A DNA stretch of 64,000 bases from Pristionchus mayeri (lineage: Eukaryota > Nematoda > Chromadorea > Rhabditida > Neodiplogasteridae). Under the pieces are notes generated by a model. The model ran no database searches. It was given only the letters and a program-made list of their open reading frames with translations, and was not told the DNA's origin. Every line of letters starts with the position of its first letter. Position 1 is the stretch's first letter. This document shows positions 35,459 to 46,800 of the stretch, in pieces. A program made the position numbers and the translations under genes. The stretch spans positions 19,475,087 through 19,539,086 of the forward strand of contig BTRK01000001.1 in assembly GCA_036245805.1 (NCBI GenBank), read 5' to 3'.

Positions 35459-35640
35459 CGCGCATAGGGGAGTGAACCGATCGGGAGGGGGGAGAGGGGA
35501 AGTAATGAATGGAGGAGGGAGGAGGAGGAGAGGGAGAGAGAGAGGAGGAGGAGGAGAAGAGATGAGAAATAAAGATGCAAATGAAGTTGCACAATAGGCA
35601 ATAAAATGGGAAGAAGAGGATTAGAGAGTAATTGATTCAT
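35459..35640 (-). promoter_or_regulatory. Conserved 5' flank of array copy 3
   Basis: This is the third copy of the block found before array copies 1 and 2, with the same cccgatcggttc and ttgcctattgtgcaacttca segments. No LINE fragment follows it, so the duplicated unit ends here. Confidence 0.5.
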
Positions 35641-35853
35641 TCGAATATTAAAAGTTCACAAACACAACTTGGATACATTTTTTATCCTTTTCCACAGGGT
35701 TACCGATTCATTTCATAGCGTATGCTCATTATGCTTCATATCAGAACACTTCAGCATTTCACATGATAACAATACAAATCACATGATATATAATACAAAA
35801 CAACACTTAGAAAGTCAATTTGTTCAGATTGTTTAAGAAGTCGCGGAAATTCT

Positions 35854-36825
35854 TCAATCTTCGATTCTCCTCTTCTTCACTTGATCCTTCGTTTCTTCTT
35901 CCTCCTCTTCGAATATCTTCACTCCTTCTCCTTTCTTCCTACAGAAGGGACACTTCACTACTCCTTCCTCCTCCAATTCCCATCCGCAGGCCATGCACAG
36001 AGTGTGTCCGCACTCCTTAAGGCACACGCGACCACGCGGATTCTCCTCCAGACATACGCCACAGGAGCGTGAGAATGAGACCGTGCTGCGATTTGAATGA
36101 TTTGTATGAATTGAATGAAGAGATTTGAATGAACATTATGAACCTTACCTTAATGAACCAGCTGAATCGAAATGGCAAATATAATATAATATTTGAAACT
36201 ATTGGCAATAATCCTCACCAATTTGCATTGTACTTCCGCAGCTCCTCCACTCGTCTCTCTTTCAGATCCTTCTCTCGCTTCACCCGCTCCTCTTGAGTAG
36301 CTGCAGCATCCTGAGGAGCTGCAGCAGCTGCTGCAGATCCAATCACCGGCTGTGCAGCAACGACAGGATCCCATCCGAAGGGTCCTCTGAAGTGGACTGG
36401 TCCGGCCCACAGAGGCAACTCTTGATCGTCATTTCTATCCGCCAAGTATTCCTCCTCTTCTTCAACTGCTTCTAAGAATGCAGCAAGAGCAGCTGCTGCA
36501 TCCGCTGCGCCTTCGGAGGGACAGCCATTCAATGAAAGGAACGCCTGGAATTAGAAACAATTTTATGACTCGAATAGAGAAGTTTATTGTTATTCTGGTT
36601 TTGTATGTGATGAGATGATTCTATCGTCCCGTTCATTGGAACTGAACTGTTTACTTCTTCTAGACAAATGATGAAAATTCTGACATCCTGTTCATCCACT
36701 AGTTCATCCGCGCTCTCTCTCAACCATCGAGCATCGATGAGACCGATTCGAGTGAAGGAAGAAATGAGTCGCCAGGAGTGAGAGAGACGAGTGAGAAGAT
36801 CGAGAGAAGGAACGGGATGGGACAT
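35854..36825 (-). CDS. RING-finger protein with Ala-rich middle
   Basis: There are three exons: 36685-36825 (ATG, MSHPVPSLDLLTRLSHSW... to DELVDEQD), 36219-36544 and 35854-36085 (TGA). Phases agree (141, 326, 232 nt), for about 232 residues. The N-terminal 47 residues form a leucine-rich helical block (SSFTRIGLIDARWLRE). The middle is Ala/Glu-rich. The last exon encodes a C3HC4-like RING: CGVCLEENPRGRVCLKECGH, TLCMACGWEL, KCPFCRKK. A RING of this kind usually makes the protein an E3 ubiquitin ligase that recruits an E2; the substrate is unknown. The acidic-then-basic tail (EEEEEETKDQVKKRR) could contain a nuclear signal. Related sequences lie at 38543-38693 and 42868-43454. Confidence 0.85.
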
Positions 36826-37194
36826 TTCTGAGATGATAAAGATTCAATTAAGAAGATGAGATTAGATAAAGGGGAATAGGGAACATCCAAACCCGCTTGA
36901 AATATCGAAAATGTACTAAAAATATTGTAAGCGATAACGATTGAAAGCAGCGTAGGCAATCTGACTCAAGACAGAATATGATCTTCATTGACCGTCACAT
37001 CTAACCAACTCACTGCACGGGGGCTTCCGATCTCGTCGAAGGAATCGATGTGTGAAGTGGGATTGGGGATACGAGGACAACCCCCAGTGAGAAGACAATG
37101 AACAGAAGACGATGCATCCCCAGAGGGCACTTTGATCTCCATCGAAGTGTGAATACTGTGAATATTTTTTGAAAAACACATTTGTGAAAAAGTG
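36826..37194. other. Intergenic between the RING gene and the Tc1/mariner fossil
   Basis: This is the 5' flank of the RING gene. I see no supported gene or recognisable site in it. Confidence 0.45.
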
Positions 37195-38163
37195 ATCTAT
37201 GTTCATCTCATTCACCCTTCTCTCCGACCTCTTCTCACTGACGATAGGCCAAAATGGCTCGCACACCAATTCTGAGTGAGTTTTGCGGAATGAGCCGGCG
37301 CAGAATCTTGTTGGAAAGTCCAATTGTGCCCTTTGAAGTGGGATCGTGACTAGGGAAGAGTCTTCTCCAGGATCTGCTTGATGAAGTAGTTCTTGTCCAC
37401 CTTCACACCGGGCTTGACGAAGACGAGGGGGATCTTGCCAGTCGCACAGACCCCTGCCCACACCATCACCGATTGCGGGTGGGAAACACGTGAGACAGTT
37501 CTTCCTCGGGCATTGGCTTGCTGACTTGACTTGGCAAAGATCCTCGTGTTCTGGCTGTTGTAGACCTGCTCCACCGTGAACACCTTCTCATCCGAGTAGA
37601 GAGTCGTGAGATGTTCGCCATGTGCGATCCTCCCTAGGAGCTTCTTGCATCTCTTGAGAGTCTTCTCCTTGTGAATGGCAATCAGACCATGGCCCTCACA
37701 CATCTTGTAAGGGTGGGACGTGAGACCAGAGTGAACTATCTTGCGCACCGAATGCTCGTCGATTCCGAGATCACGGGCCATCTTTCTCATAGATCGGATG
37801 GGATCACGTGCAACTCGCATCTGCACGATTTTCTTGTTCTTCCGAGTGACAGCAGTGTGAGGTCTGCCCACTCTAGTACGGTCCTTGGTCGTGCCCAGCG
37901 CCAGCGCAGATGGTATTGTGAACGGTCTGACGAGAAACTCGGAGTTTCTTCGAAATTCCAGCTGGGGACTCGCCGAGGGTCCAAATGTCAATAATGGATT
38001 TCCGGTACTGGTGGGGTCATTACTAGGGGATACTATTTGAAGTGCGCATTGAACACCTCGAGTGGTATACTAAAACGTGTTATAACATGCATTAACAGGT
38101 TGATAGGACTGATGAAATATTCGAGTTCAAACTTTGTCAAAGTACTTTCTCCGCACCCTGTAG
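37195..38163 (-). mobile_element. Tc1/mariner-superfamily transposon, truncated fossil
   Basis: The frame 37991-37350 encodes a paired-type DNA-binding part (SMRKMARDLGIDEHSVRKIV) and the first catalytic Asp region (TLYSDEKVFTVEQVYNSQN). It then has HPQSVMVWAGVCATGKIP. An in-frame TAG follows ILEKTLP, after which WTFQQDSAPAH with the second Asp is still in frame. The third acidic residue and the C-terminus are missing. The element's 5' inverted terminus is readable at about 38131-38163 (ctacagggtgcggagaaag on the minus strand). No matching terminus was found near 37190, so the 3' end is deleted. The element is inactive. Confidence 0.85.
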
Positions 38164-38187
38164 ATAAATCATGGAGGGAAGAGTAAT

Positions 38188-38297
38188 AGAGTTCGAGATC
38201 CGATACGACGCTCTCTCCATTCTACACATTCTCTTGCCCGTCGATCGGCGAGAGAGTGTGTAAAATGAAGAGAGCGTCGTATCGTTTCTCAAACTCT
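38188..38297. repeat. Hairpin element, about 50-bp arms
   Basis: The arms from agagttcgagatccgatacg and ending ...tttctcaaactct are reverse complements with a few mismatches and meet at cttgcccgtcgatcgg. It lies between the mariner terminus and the isolated RING exon and is a MITE-like fold-back. Confidence 0.75.
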
Positions 38298-38542
38298 AAA
38301 GAGTAATCTCAAAATGGTAGCTGGATATCCTTTTAAGTTGAGTGACGAAATGAAAATGTGTAGAGTTGAGAATCAAGGCGATGCGAACTGCTAATGAGCA
38401 GTGGTCAGGAAATTTTTTGTGAAATGATGTATTCATTTATTTTTGAAGAAATAAGATGGGCTTTGAATGAGAGAAAGAAAGAGCGAATCCTCCTTCTTCT
38501 TCCGTCTCCGTTGTGTGATAGATCGATAATCCGCCCTTGCAG

Positions 38543-38693
38543 CTCGGTCTCGTTCTCACGCTCCTGTCGCGTGTGCCTCGAGGAGAATCCGCGTGGTCGC
38601 GTGTGTCTCAAGGAGTGCGGACACACTCTGTGCATGGCCTGTGGATGGGAATTGAACGAGGGAGGAACAGTGAAGTGTCCCTTCTGCAGGTAG
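38543..38693 (+). pseudogene. Isolated RING-finger exon
   Basis: After a ccttgcag acceptor the frame reads SVSFSRSCRVCLEENPRGR, VCLKECGH, TLCMACGWEL and KCPFCR followed directly by TAG. It is nearly identical to the last exon of the gene at 35854-36825 but is on the opposite strand and lacks the charged tail. No Ala-rich or N-terminal exon lies upstream; hairpin and transposon DNA do. It may be a stranded duplicate, or the displaced RING of the gene at 42868-43454. Confidence 0.65.
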
Positions 38694-39026
38694 AGAGAGA
38701 GAGAGAGAGATCCGAGGAAGGGGCAACATGGGGAATTAGACAAAAATATATCATTTCGTGATTCCTAGGGGAATTCTCAATAAACATCATGCCTACGATA
38801 ATTCTTCAGAAAGTAGGGTGGATTCGTGTTATGAATAAACATTTATCAATATTTAATGGGAGTATACGTGCGAAACCTGTACTTGCGGAGAAAAAGTCTA
38901 AGCATCGAGAATAATAACTTACTAAATCTTGCGCGTTTTCAAATCGGCGTTGGGAGAAAAAGCGAAAGATTGGGAAGATCACATGAGCAATTAGAGGATT
39001 GAGGAAATTTGATAATTAGTTAGAGT
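38694..39026. other. Intergenic, no gene recognised
   Basis: A short (ga)n run follows the isolated RING exon, then AT-rich DNA up to the stop codon of the Pro-rich membrane-protein gene. No frame has splice or family support. Confidence 0.45.
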
Positions 39027-40453
39027 CTAGGCTGCCTTCACTGGTTTCTGCACGTTGGGTCCGCGTCGGCCGGGATGAGGAGGGGGAGGAGTCTGCTGGC
39101 CTGCAGCAGGTGCAGCCGGAGGTTGTTGCTGCTGAGCGGGCGCAGCTGCAGCGGGTTTTGCAGCCTCTGCTGCAGGGGCTGCAGCAGCGGGCGTAGGTGG
39201 CTGTTGCTGCTGTTGCTGTGCTGGTGCGGGTGCAGCAGGTGCAGCAGGCTTGGCAGCCTGTGCAGCAGGGGCCGCTGCGGGTGATGCAGCAGCAACTGGC
39301 TGCTTCTGCTGCACAGGAGGAGTGGTGGGCTTTGGAGCTTCCTTGGGTACCTCCGGAGTCTTGGTAGGCACAGGTTTGGGCGCTTCTGTAGGCTTGGGAG
39401 CCTCAGCGGGCTTTGCAGCAGCGGGTTTGGGCGTCTCGACTGGTTTGGGAGGGGGCGGGGCGGTGGTGGTTGGAGTCGGTGCCGCAGTGGGCTTCGGGGT
39501 TGGAGGCGTGGTAGCCTCAGCAGGTTTGGGAGTGGGAGGAGTGGTTGCTGCGGGTTTTGGGGTCGGAGGGGTCGTGGTCTCGGCTGGTTTAGGAGTAGGA
39601 GGGGCAGTTGCAGCCGGCTTGGGAGTGGGCGGGGCGGTCGTGGTTGCGGGTTTCGGTGTCGGAGGGGGCGGAGCCTGCTTGGGTGGCTGATGTTGCTGCT
39701 GCTGGGCTTGCTTGGGAGCATCGACTGGCACTTCTGAAATTAATTCTTCTGGAAATTGCCCAAAACCTCTTCACTTCTTGCTACTTCACTTTTCAATATT
39801 TTTATTCAAATCTCATGTTCCACGATATGATCTTTCGAAGCTGGGCAAATTACTCTAATGTTGACCTACCTCTATGTTTTTTTCTCTGTTCTAGGTGTGA
39901 ATTTTGCACATGCTTACCTTTCGTCTGCGGAACGTATTGCTCGATGACTTCCTTCAGCATTCCGTTGTTGTGCTGGAATGAAGATATGATTTCAGACCTC
40001 GGCAATCATAGTTGGATGTGTGCGGCGAATCTATGCGCAAACAATCGCTGTTCCATCATGCAACATGGATATTCCGCATGACGGATGTATTGTATGAACA
40101 GGTGCTTCTATGCTCTGGTGATTGGTGTTTCCTTGATTGTAAACGATAAACAAACCGCGTAGAAGACAGCTACGCCAGCGACGGCGATCGAGATGAGGAC
40201 GATGGCTGTGCAGCAACCTGGAAGGAAGAAGATGACGTCATGCCGCCTTTGATATGCCAAACATGACGTCATAGTTCTCATCCGGTCTAGTGCCGAATAA
40301 ACATGCCTTATTTTATGCTGAGTGCTTTGTAGCATACCGTTTGATACGAAAACTAATGACCACTAGCAAATATAAATAATTCAATCAAATCTTGAAGAAA
40401 CCAATACCGAGTCCTCCCTTCTTCGCTTGCTCAGGCTGGTTTTTATCTCCCAT
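39027..40453 (-). CDS. Single-pass membrane protein with Pro/Ala/Lys/Gln-rich tail
   Basis: There are four exons: 40408-40453 (ATG), 40156-40217, 39918-39972 and 39027-39733 (TAG). The start MGDKNQPEQAKKGGL leads into one hydrophobic segment, CCTAIVLISIAVAGVAVFYA (about residues 17-36). Then come HNNGMLKEVIEQYVPQTK and about 230 residues of low complexity: repeated PPTPKPA units, then KPAEAPKP/PVPTKTPEVP, then Ala/Gln-rich stretches. The end is PPPPHPGRRGPNVQKPVKAA. The short N-terminus with Lys before the membrane segment suggests a signal-anchor protein, though topology is not certain. The tail could be a flexible extracellular or cytoplasmic linker. I do not recognise an ortholog. A CRE-bearing MITE lies in intron 1. 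Confidence 0.82.
40229..40296. repeat. CRE-palindrome MITE, copy 1
   Basis: The segment contains two TGACGTCA sites around gccgcctttgatatgccaaa and ends tctcatccggtctagtgcc. It belongs to the family at 57758-57844 and 58124-58213, with the left terminus shortened. It sits in the first intron of the Pro-rich membrane protein gene. Confidence 0.75.
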
Positions 40454-42309
40454 GATCTGGAATTCAGATTTTACTAAATTTAAAACGTTTTACAAATACG
40501 AAAAAATAGTTTGAATGTGGATACAAGAAAGGAAGGAGAATGTCTTCAGCGAGAAAATATATGACAATGCTAGAACGCGATTTCGAAAGTAGACAAGGAA
40601 GATCAGTGAATTTCTTCAGCGAGAATCGCAAGCCAAGCAAGGGGGATTGGCAGTGAGCAGTGATTTGGAGGGAGTGAACTGCTTCTGCTTTCGATTCGGG
40701 ATCGAAAATATAGCGGATCGGCGTCAACGTGGATCTAGCAGAGGAGGAGGAGAGAGGGGAGAAACGAGCATCTCAATGTGTGCTTTGCGCCACTCGCAAA
40801 CTCTCCATAAAAGAGTGTCGACAACGTTAAAAGTGAGGAGGAAGGATAGAAAGAGGGAAGGGGATGATGCATAGGAGAGCGGATCGTAGGGTGGAGTAAA
40901 GACACTTGAGATTGGAGTCGCAAAGTAATGCCACATCCGGCGCATGTTTATACCGGAAAAGCCCCGATAAGAAACCATAACGATATGGTGAAGAGCAATA
41001 CTGGATATCCATATCAGATAAGGAGGGAAAGTGAAATTCCTGTTGAAAAATTAGAGTTAGCAACTATTCAGGGTGCAAATCATAGGTAAATTGAGGAGAA
41101 AATTGTCTGGCGATCGATGGGAGAGGCCTGAGGAACAGCCGCACTTTACAGCGAGACGGAAGGAAGAGAGGGAGGAGAGGAAGGAGAGAGGGAGGAAGGG
41201 GGAAGGGGGGTCAGGAAAGAAGAGCCCCTGCCAGCAACAGATGACCGGGACGAATGGGATTGAGTGGGTCTGGCAAGGGGGGAAGAATCTCCTAGCTTTG
41301 CATGATCTATCTCTCTCTCCCTCCCGAGATCTCTGGAGAATGACTATCTTTCCAACCTTTGAATCGAATGAAGAGAAATTCCGAAACGAGGTCCATCTGA
41401 TAAGGTTGGATGACTGGCAAGAAACACGAAGGAATTGGATAACTCAAATTTCGAATTATTCCATCTTTGCATGTCGGAGAAGTGGTCTCATCTCTGCATT
41501 AGACAGAGAGAGAGTGAAGGGAAGCAAATCTGTGACAGCGTCTGTTTATAATTTGGCCTGCCTACTCTTGCTAATCGACTCGTGTGCAGAGAGAGAGAGA
41601 GAAAAGGTGCGAACGTAAACAACAAGGACATGTCTGACCTACCAATCGATAGTTCCATAAGGAATCCATAGAGAGGCCTTGTCCTTCAACGGGCGACTAA
41701 AGCAGGAAGAGCAATTCAGAGAAGGATGGGAGCTCCTGTGCGGGAGAATCGGACATTCCCTATCTGGTTTCACTCCCTCAATGGAGGTCAGAGATGGGCC
41801 TCCATTTACAAGAGAAGCTCGTGGGAGATAAATTGGAAGAAATGGGAAGAAAAGAGCAGTTCCAACTGCTGGAAGGAAGAAGAACTTTCACGATTCATGC
41901 ATTTTCAGGGAAGAAAGAGAGAGGGAAGTGCGAATATTCTCAATTTTGTGGCAACTGAAGAATATCCCACCAATCCACAGACTGTTTGGCCAGATGCTCT
42001 ATTATTGAAGAGAAAGAGAAAGTCTCCGCTTCTCGCATTTTCTCTCGTGGTTAGAAAATGGAAAGATCAGGCGGAAATGAGAGAGACTTGCACTTGACAA
42101 TGGCTCGTCATCCCTAAATGGAATCGTTGATCCTTCTCTGCTTTTATTTTGAGGGAATAAAAAAGGCGATCATGAATATCTGTGGTAACGCCATTATTCT
42201 TTGAAGACAGGCTTCTGGTAAACACCACTCTCCTTAATTTCTTCATTCGAATTTCATAATCGAAGGCAGCTGCATCAAAACCATCACTCATTAACGATTT
42301 TTAAATTAA
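40454..42309. other. Intergenic, purine-rich, no gene recognised
   Basis: This stretch lies between the membrane-protein gene and the hairpin element at 42310. It has GA-rich runs (41155-41225, 41500-41520). Open frames are long only because of the base bias; they lack splice signals and family resemblance. Confidence 0.45.
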
Positions 42310-42495
42310 TCGGCTTGTTTAATCTGTCAGAAATGTGCGAGAAAAGTTGCGTAAAAAGTTGCGTAAAAAGTTCGCGAACTTCTGATTCTCTCCTGTTCGT
42401 GTACTCTCTCTCTTTCTCTAACCAGGTCGTTGAAAAGTTCGCGAACTTTTTACGCAACTTTTTCTCGCACATTTCTGACAGATTAAACAGGCCGA
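42310..42495. repeat. Hairpin MITE with gcgtaaaaagtt motifs
   Basis: The left arm from tcggcttgtttaatctgtca and the right arm to gattaaacaggccga are reverse complements over about 65 bp, separated by a CT-rich centre. The left arm carries an extra copy of the 12-bp gttgcgtaaaaa unit. Confidence 0.8.
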
Positions 42496-42867
42496 ATATC
42501 TATCATCATGAGAGTCGAACCAAGTTCATCAGTATCGGTAACATTCCCATTTTGGGTATTTTATATTTTATCTTCACTAAATTATTGTTCTCAGGTTGTA
42601 AAACCTCTTCCGTCTAGGGCAACTTGCTTCACACATCGGCGCAGATCAAAAGGATATGCCCTCTGGGCACGCTCATTAAAAACAAGGTAGGCTGACATCT
42701 CATTTCCTTGTTTTCGAGATTGGAAGCCCCCGTGCTCATTAATTAATTAGCGAGAGTAAGAGAAACAAATGGTCATTTCCAGCATTGCCCTTTCTCGTGC
42801 TAGCTTCGTTCTTTGGATATTTCTATTGATTCAGTTTAAAATTCCTCGTTCCAGCCTCTCCTCGTTC

Positions 42868-43454
42868 ATGCCTCTCCTCTCATCTCTTCCTGATCAAATC
42901 TTCGACTCCTGGCAATTTCTCTCCAGCTACACTAGAGTCGGACTCATCGACGCCAGGTCTCTACATCAGGGACGACTCGAATTCAGAGGTATCGTAACTC
43001 AAGCACCTTATTTATGGGTTTTACCTCAGCTACCAATGCTTATTCTGCAGTGCTAATGACTTTCCTCAATAATATATGTAATAACGCTCTGCGAGACTCG
43101 TTCATTCAATGGCTAATTGCAGGGATGTCCTCTCTTCGATCCCATCCTCTTCTCACTGAACTCCTCGATTCCTTCCATATCATCACTTCCTCCATCCAAC
43201 TCGGTCTCATCGACATTCATTGGATGCGCGAGGCGACGGAGGAGCTCATCGACGAGCAGGACGCCTTCCTCTCCATCAACGGCGACCCGACTGCAGATGC
43301 TGCAGCTGCAGCGAGGGAGGGAGTACCTGCTGCAGCTGCTGATGAAGCAGCACTGGCTGCATACGAAGCTGCAGCAGAAGGACTGGAAGAAGAAGACCTG
43401 GAAGACGAGGAGGCCTTCCTCTCCTTAGACTGCTCAACGCATAGTGATGGTTGA
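42868..43454 (+). CDS. RING-less paralog of the RING/Ala-rich gene
   Basis: Two related modules are visible. The first, from ATG 42868, reads MPLLSSLPDQIFDSWQFLSS, YTRVGLIDARSLHQGRLEF, with a gtatcg donor near 42990. The second, after a ttgcag acceptor at 43123, starts MSSLRSHPLLTELLDSFHII, IQLGLIDIHWMREATEELID, EQDAFLSING. It continues as an Ala/Glu-rich stretch to TGA 43452-43454. Both match the N-terminal block of the gene at 35854-36825 (TRIGLIDARWLRESADELVD), and the second also matches its Ala-rich middle. There is no RING exon downstream. Whether the modules form one transcript or two, and whether it is functional, is unclear. Confidence 0.6.
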
Positions 43455-43880
43455 AGAACGACTAGTCAAAATTCTTACTTATTGTCCTGCTTGTGCAATT
43501 CAGATTTAGTAAAATATGTCACATATTGTACTTTATGTGGACTGATGAATAATGTAATGATAAAAATGGATGACAATTGATTGCTAATTTGACTTCACTG
43601 AATCTCTTTTCATGATACTGATAACATTGTGTTTATTTTGTCTTTTGACTACAGAGTTAATGAGTAAGACACTAAACTCGATTGGGTGACTGGGGACGAA
43701 TCTACGCTAGCACTTCTAACAATGAATATTTGGATGAACAATAATATTATAATATTACGAAAAGTGAAATCGAATCAGTGCATAAAGTCTCATCACAATG
43801 GCAAAAACGAAGGATAATACTGAGCGTGAGTAGATCAAGATTTGTACAAAATAAGTGAACGAAGTTGTTTCAACAATAAT
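43455..43880. other. Convergent 3' flanks, no gene
   Basis: This AT-rich stretch lies between two converging genes. No splice-supported frame was seen. Confidence 0.5.
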
Positions 43881-46800
43881 TTAGCAAGAGGCAGGAGGGC
43901 TGGTGGCCACTGAGGGAATTCGGGAGAATCTCCTCTTACTCAGCGGATCCACGATGGGGTCGTTGATCCAGAGATCCTGAAGGAAAGAATGAGCGTGAAT
44001 ACTCTTTTCTGTTTGCCGAAAAAATCATGATATTTTCAGATATTTCTACAAGGACATTTGAATACGAAAGTGCAATGCACAGGATGAGAGGTACTATTAT
44101 AGAGCACTCACCGAGTCTTTCTCTCTAGTCCATTTGAGCACTGCCTCCTCCTCCCCGTAGTCACCCGCACACGTGAGGACGATTTTCTCGCCTGATATCA
44201 AAGATCACTCAGAAGTTTTCCTAGAGTCCATAAATGCATATTTCTATCTAACTTGGCATTGGCTCACTGCGAGACTACTAACAGCTGGAGTTCATGAAAC
44301 ATCAAAAACCATCTCACCATTGATCTCTCCCTCTACAATCTTGCTGACTGCTCGATCGGAGATCTTCACCTTCATCAGCAGGGTGAGGCCAACGGAGCAA
44401 ATGCTGCAAATATATAATCTCAGCCTTAAGTTTTACGCGGTTGGTGCTCATTTTTAGGCCAAAAAAAATCTCAGAAAGATCAAAATTGTACGTACACAGT
44501 TTCACTCTCGCTCTTCCTCTCTTCTCGCTTGTTGTGATTCACTTCGTCCTTCACTGCCACGACCTGAAATATTGATTATTATGCACTACCATCATCTTTC
44601 ATTCAAACATTTTTTTGTAGACGCGCATCCCACATACGATCACTTCATCACTCTCATCTTTTTTCTCCTATTCGTGAAACTTAGAGCGAGATCAGAGAAT
44701 CAGACAAGCCAGTGATATCAAGAGGGATTTCTCTCCGCACTCACGACGGGGTCATCGTCGAGGTCTCTCCTCCTCAGTCTCGGCCTCGAACTGCTGCTGC
44801 GACTACTTCGACGTCGATGACGACGAGAACGAGCTGAAGGAGAGAAGATGATCTTTGATTTCTCAATAACACGGAAAAACTGCTCGGCTTAGCTATCTCA
44901 TAGTATGCTGCATGATCTTTTATAAGAAATGGTCACTCTATGTCTACTCTTTCTTGTCTTCTCTTCTTCATGGAAGAGGCTGCTTGTCTTCAGCAGCTGA
45001 TGCATCCTTCTCACCCCTGCAGCCATCGCACAGTCCCTCTCCTCCATTCTCAGCTGCAGCCTCTGCAGCAGACACGTCGATGCTGCTGCAGCCGTCCCCG
45101 AGACAGTCCGCCCCGAGACGAGCGCCTGTGAAGTTCACAGTTACATTGTTCGACGACAAATTAGAGTGTGTCTTCAGGGACTTGGCTTTCTTTCATATCG
45201 CGTGAATTGCTATGGCAAACTCTACAGAGATATCGAGCTGCATACTTTTACAGCCCATGAAATTCAAAATATCACTGACGATGTATTCTCGAGCTCTCCT
45301 CTGAATACAATTCGAAGAGGTCGTCGTAGTCCATGGAGATGTGCGAGGAGGAAGAGGGAACGAGAGGATGGCCTGAAGTGGATAATTTTATTATTGTAGA
45401 AACAAGATCTGTCCAAATCAAATTGTAACATTGTGAAACTATTGCGAACATATTTGACTGTATATGTCTTTGTTTTGATACAGCTCATTGTTTTGTGATT
45501 TTCGAAAAAAAAATCCAATCTATGGCTACTTGATTCTGAAACTACTTGATTGATGATTCCGAAACTTTTCATTACACTCGTAGTATCTTCGTTCAGACAC
45601 AGCGAGAAAGCGTTTGAGGCGGAGAGAGTAAGAGACTTCTCTCACCATGATTCGCGAGTCCTCCGTTTCTCTTCGGCTGAAGGTCGGATGTGAAAACGGA
45701 GGAGACGGCAGAATCGATTGATGTGCCCTCCAATTCATTTTTTAGATCTTCGTTGGATTAATTAATAAATTAATTTTTAATAAAAATTTAAAAGTAATTT
45801 TATGTCTACCTTCGGAAGAATTCTCCTTCGACTGATTCGCGATGATTCCGATTCTTTCCTGTAATTTGTAATATTATTATTCGATCGATACAAAAAAAAC
45901 CAAAATGGAACGCCCCTCTTTATTATGTAGAATACTAAGTTCCTACCTGACAGTCCTATTTGAGTTGCTTCTCCTCACAATCTTCTCCTGTTCTTTCTCA
46001 TTCTCAACTTTCTCCTCCGGAGAGGAAGTCGAGGGCAGGTCCTCGATACCCGAAGATTCGGGCTTTGATCGACGAACCACTGTAAGAAAGAGGTTGAACT
46101 GTACTTCATTCTAATCGTTTGATGAGATATTTGCTGTGAGAATTCTAAACCAGTTGCATTATATTCAATGTCATCATAACAGAGAAGACTGGCCTGAGGA
46201 TAGTAAGACCATCTCACCCTATTGATAACACTCTTCATTTCTTCTCGGTTATTCATAGATCTAGAGACAGTGTCTAATCGATCTCCATTCCTCACCCGAG
46301 TACTGATTCGTCTCTCTATCGATGTGCACTGTGAATCTCTTCTGCGCCGAAGCGAAATCGGCCTCAGTGAGAGTCTCCTCGCGAGTGGGGATGTAGTACT
46401 GGCCTTGACGACCTGAGGTCCATATTTTCATTGTACTTATAAATAAGTACTACATTGTTCATTTTAGCTTTTTCCTTATGAATGATTGTACCGTTCTAAA
46501 GAATAGCAACAAAAATCACCTTTGATTCCTCCGGGAGAAGTCTCGGCGGAGAGACGAGTTCCCGCTGGATATCTAAAAGTGATGTGCTCATTTCACAGAA
46601 TTGTGATATAGTCATCGAGAACTGGGATTGTTGCCAGATCAAGGATGCTTCTCTCTCACTTGTGTAGGGAGTAAGTGCCGTTCTCCTCGCTCTTCTCCTC
46701 CTTCACAGAGTAGAGGATGATGTACCCATCGGAGGTACCCGTCCACAGTGAAGCTGCAGGGGATTTATGAAAAAGGTGTTTTCCTCGTACCATATTGCGT

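Noticed and set aside
39250..39690. Plus-strand Gly/Ala-rich open frame (and a Leu/Pro/Arg frame on the minus strand)
   Set aside because: Both are shadows of the Pro/Ala-rich exon of the minus-strand membrane protein, whose splice phases fit.
41073..42097. Two plus-strand open frames of 181 and 123 codons
   Set aside because: They are driven by purine-rich sequence, with no splice signals, repeats of composition only, and no family motif.
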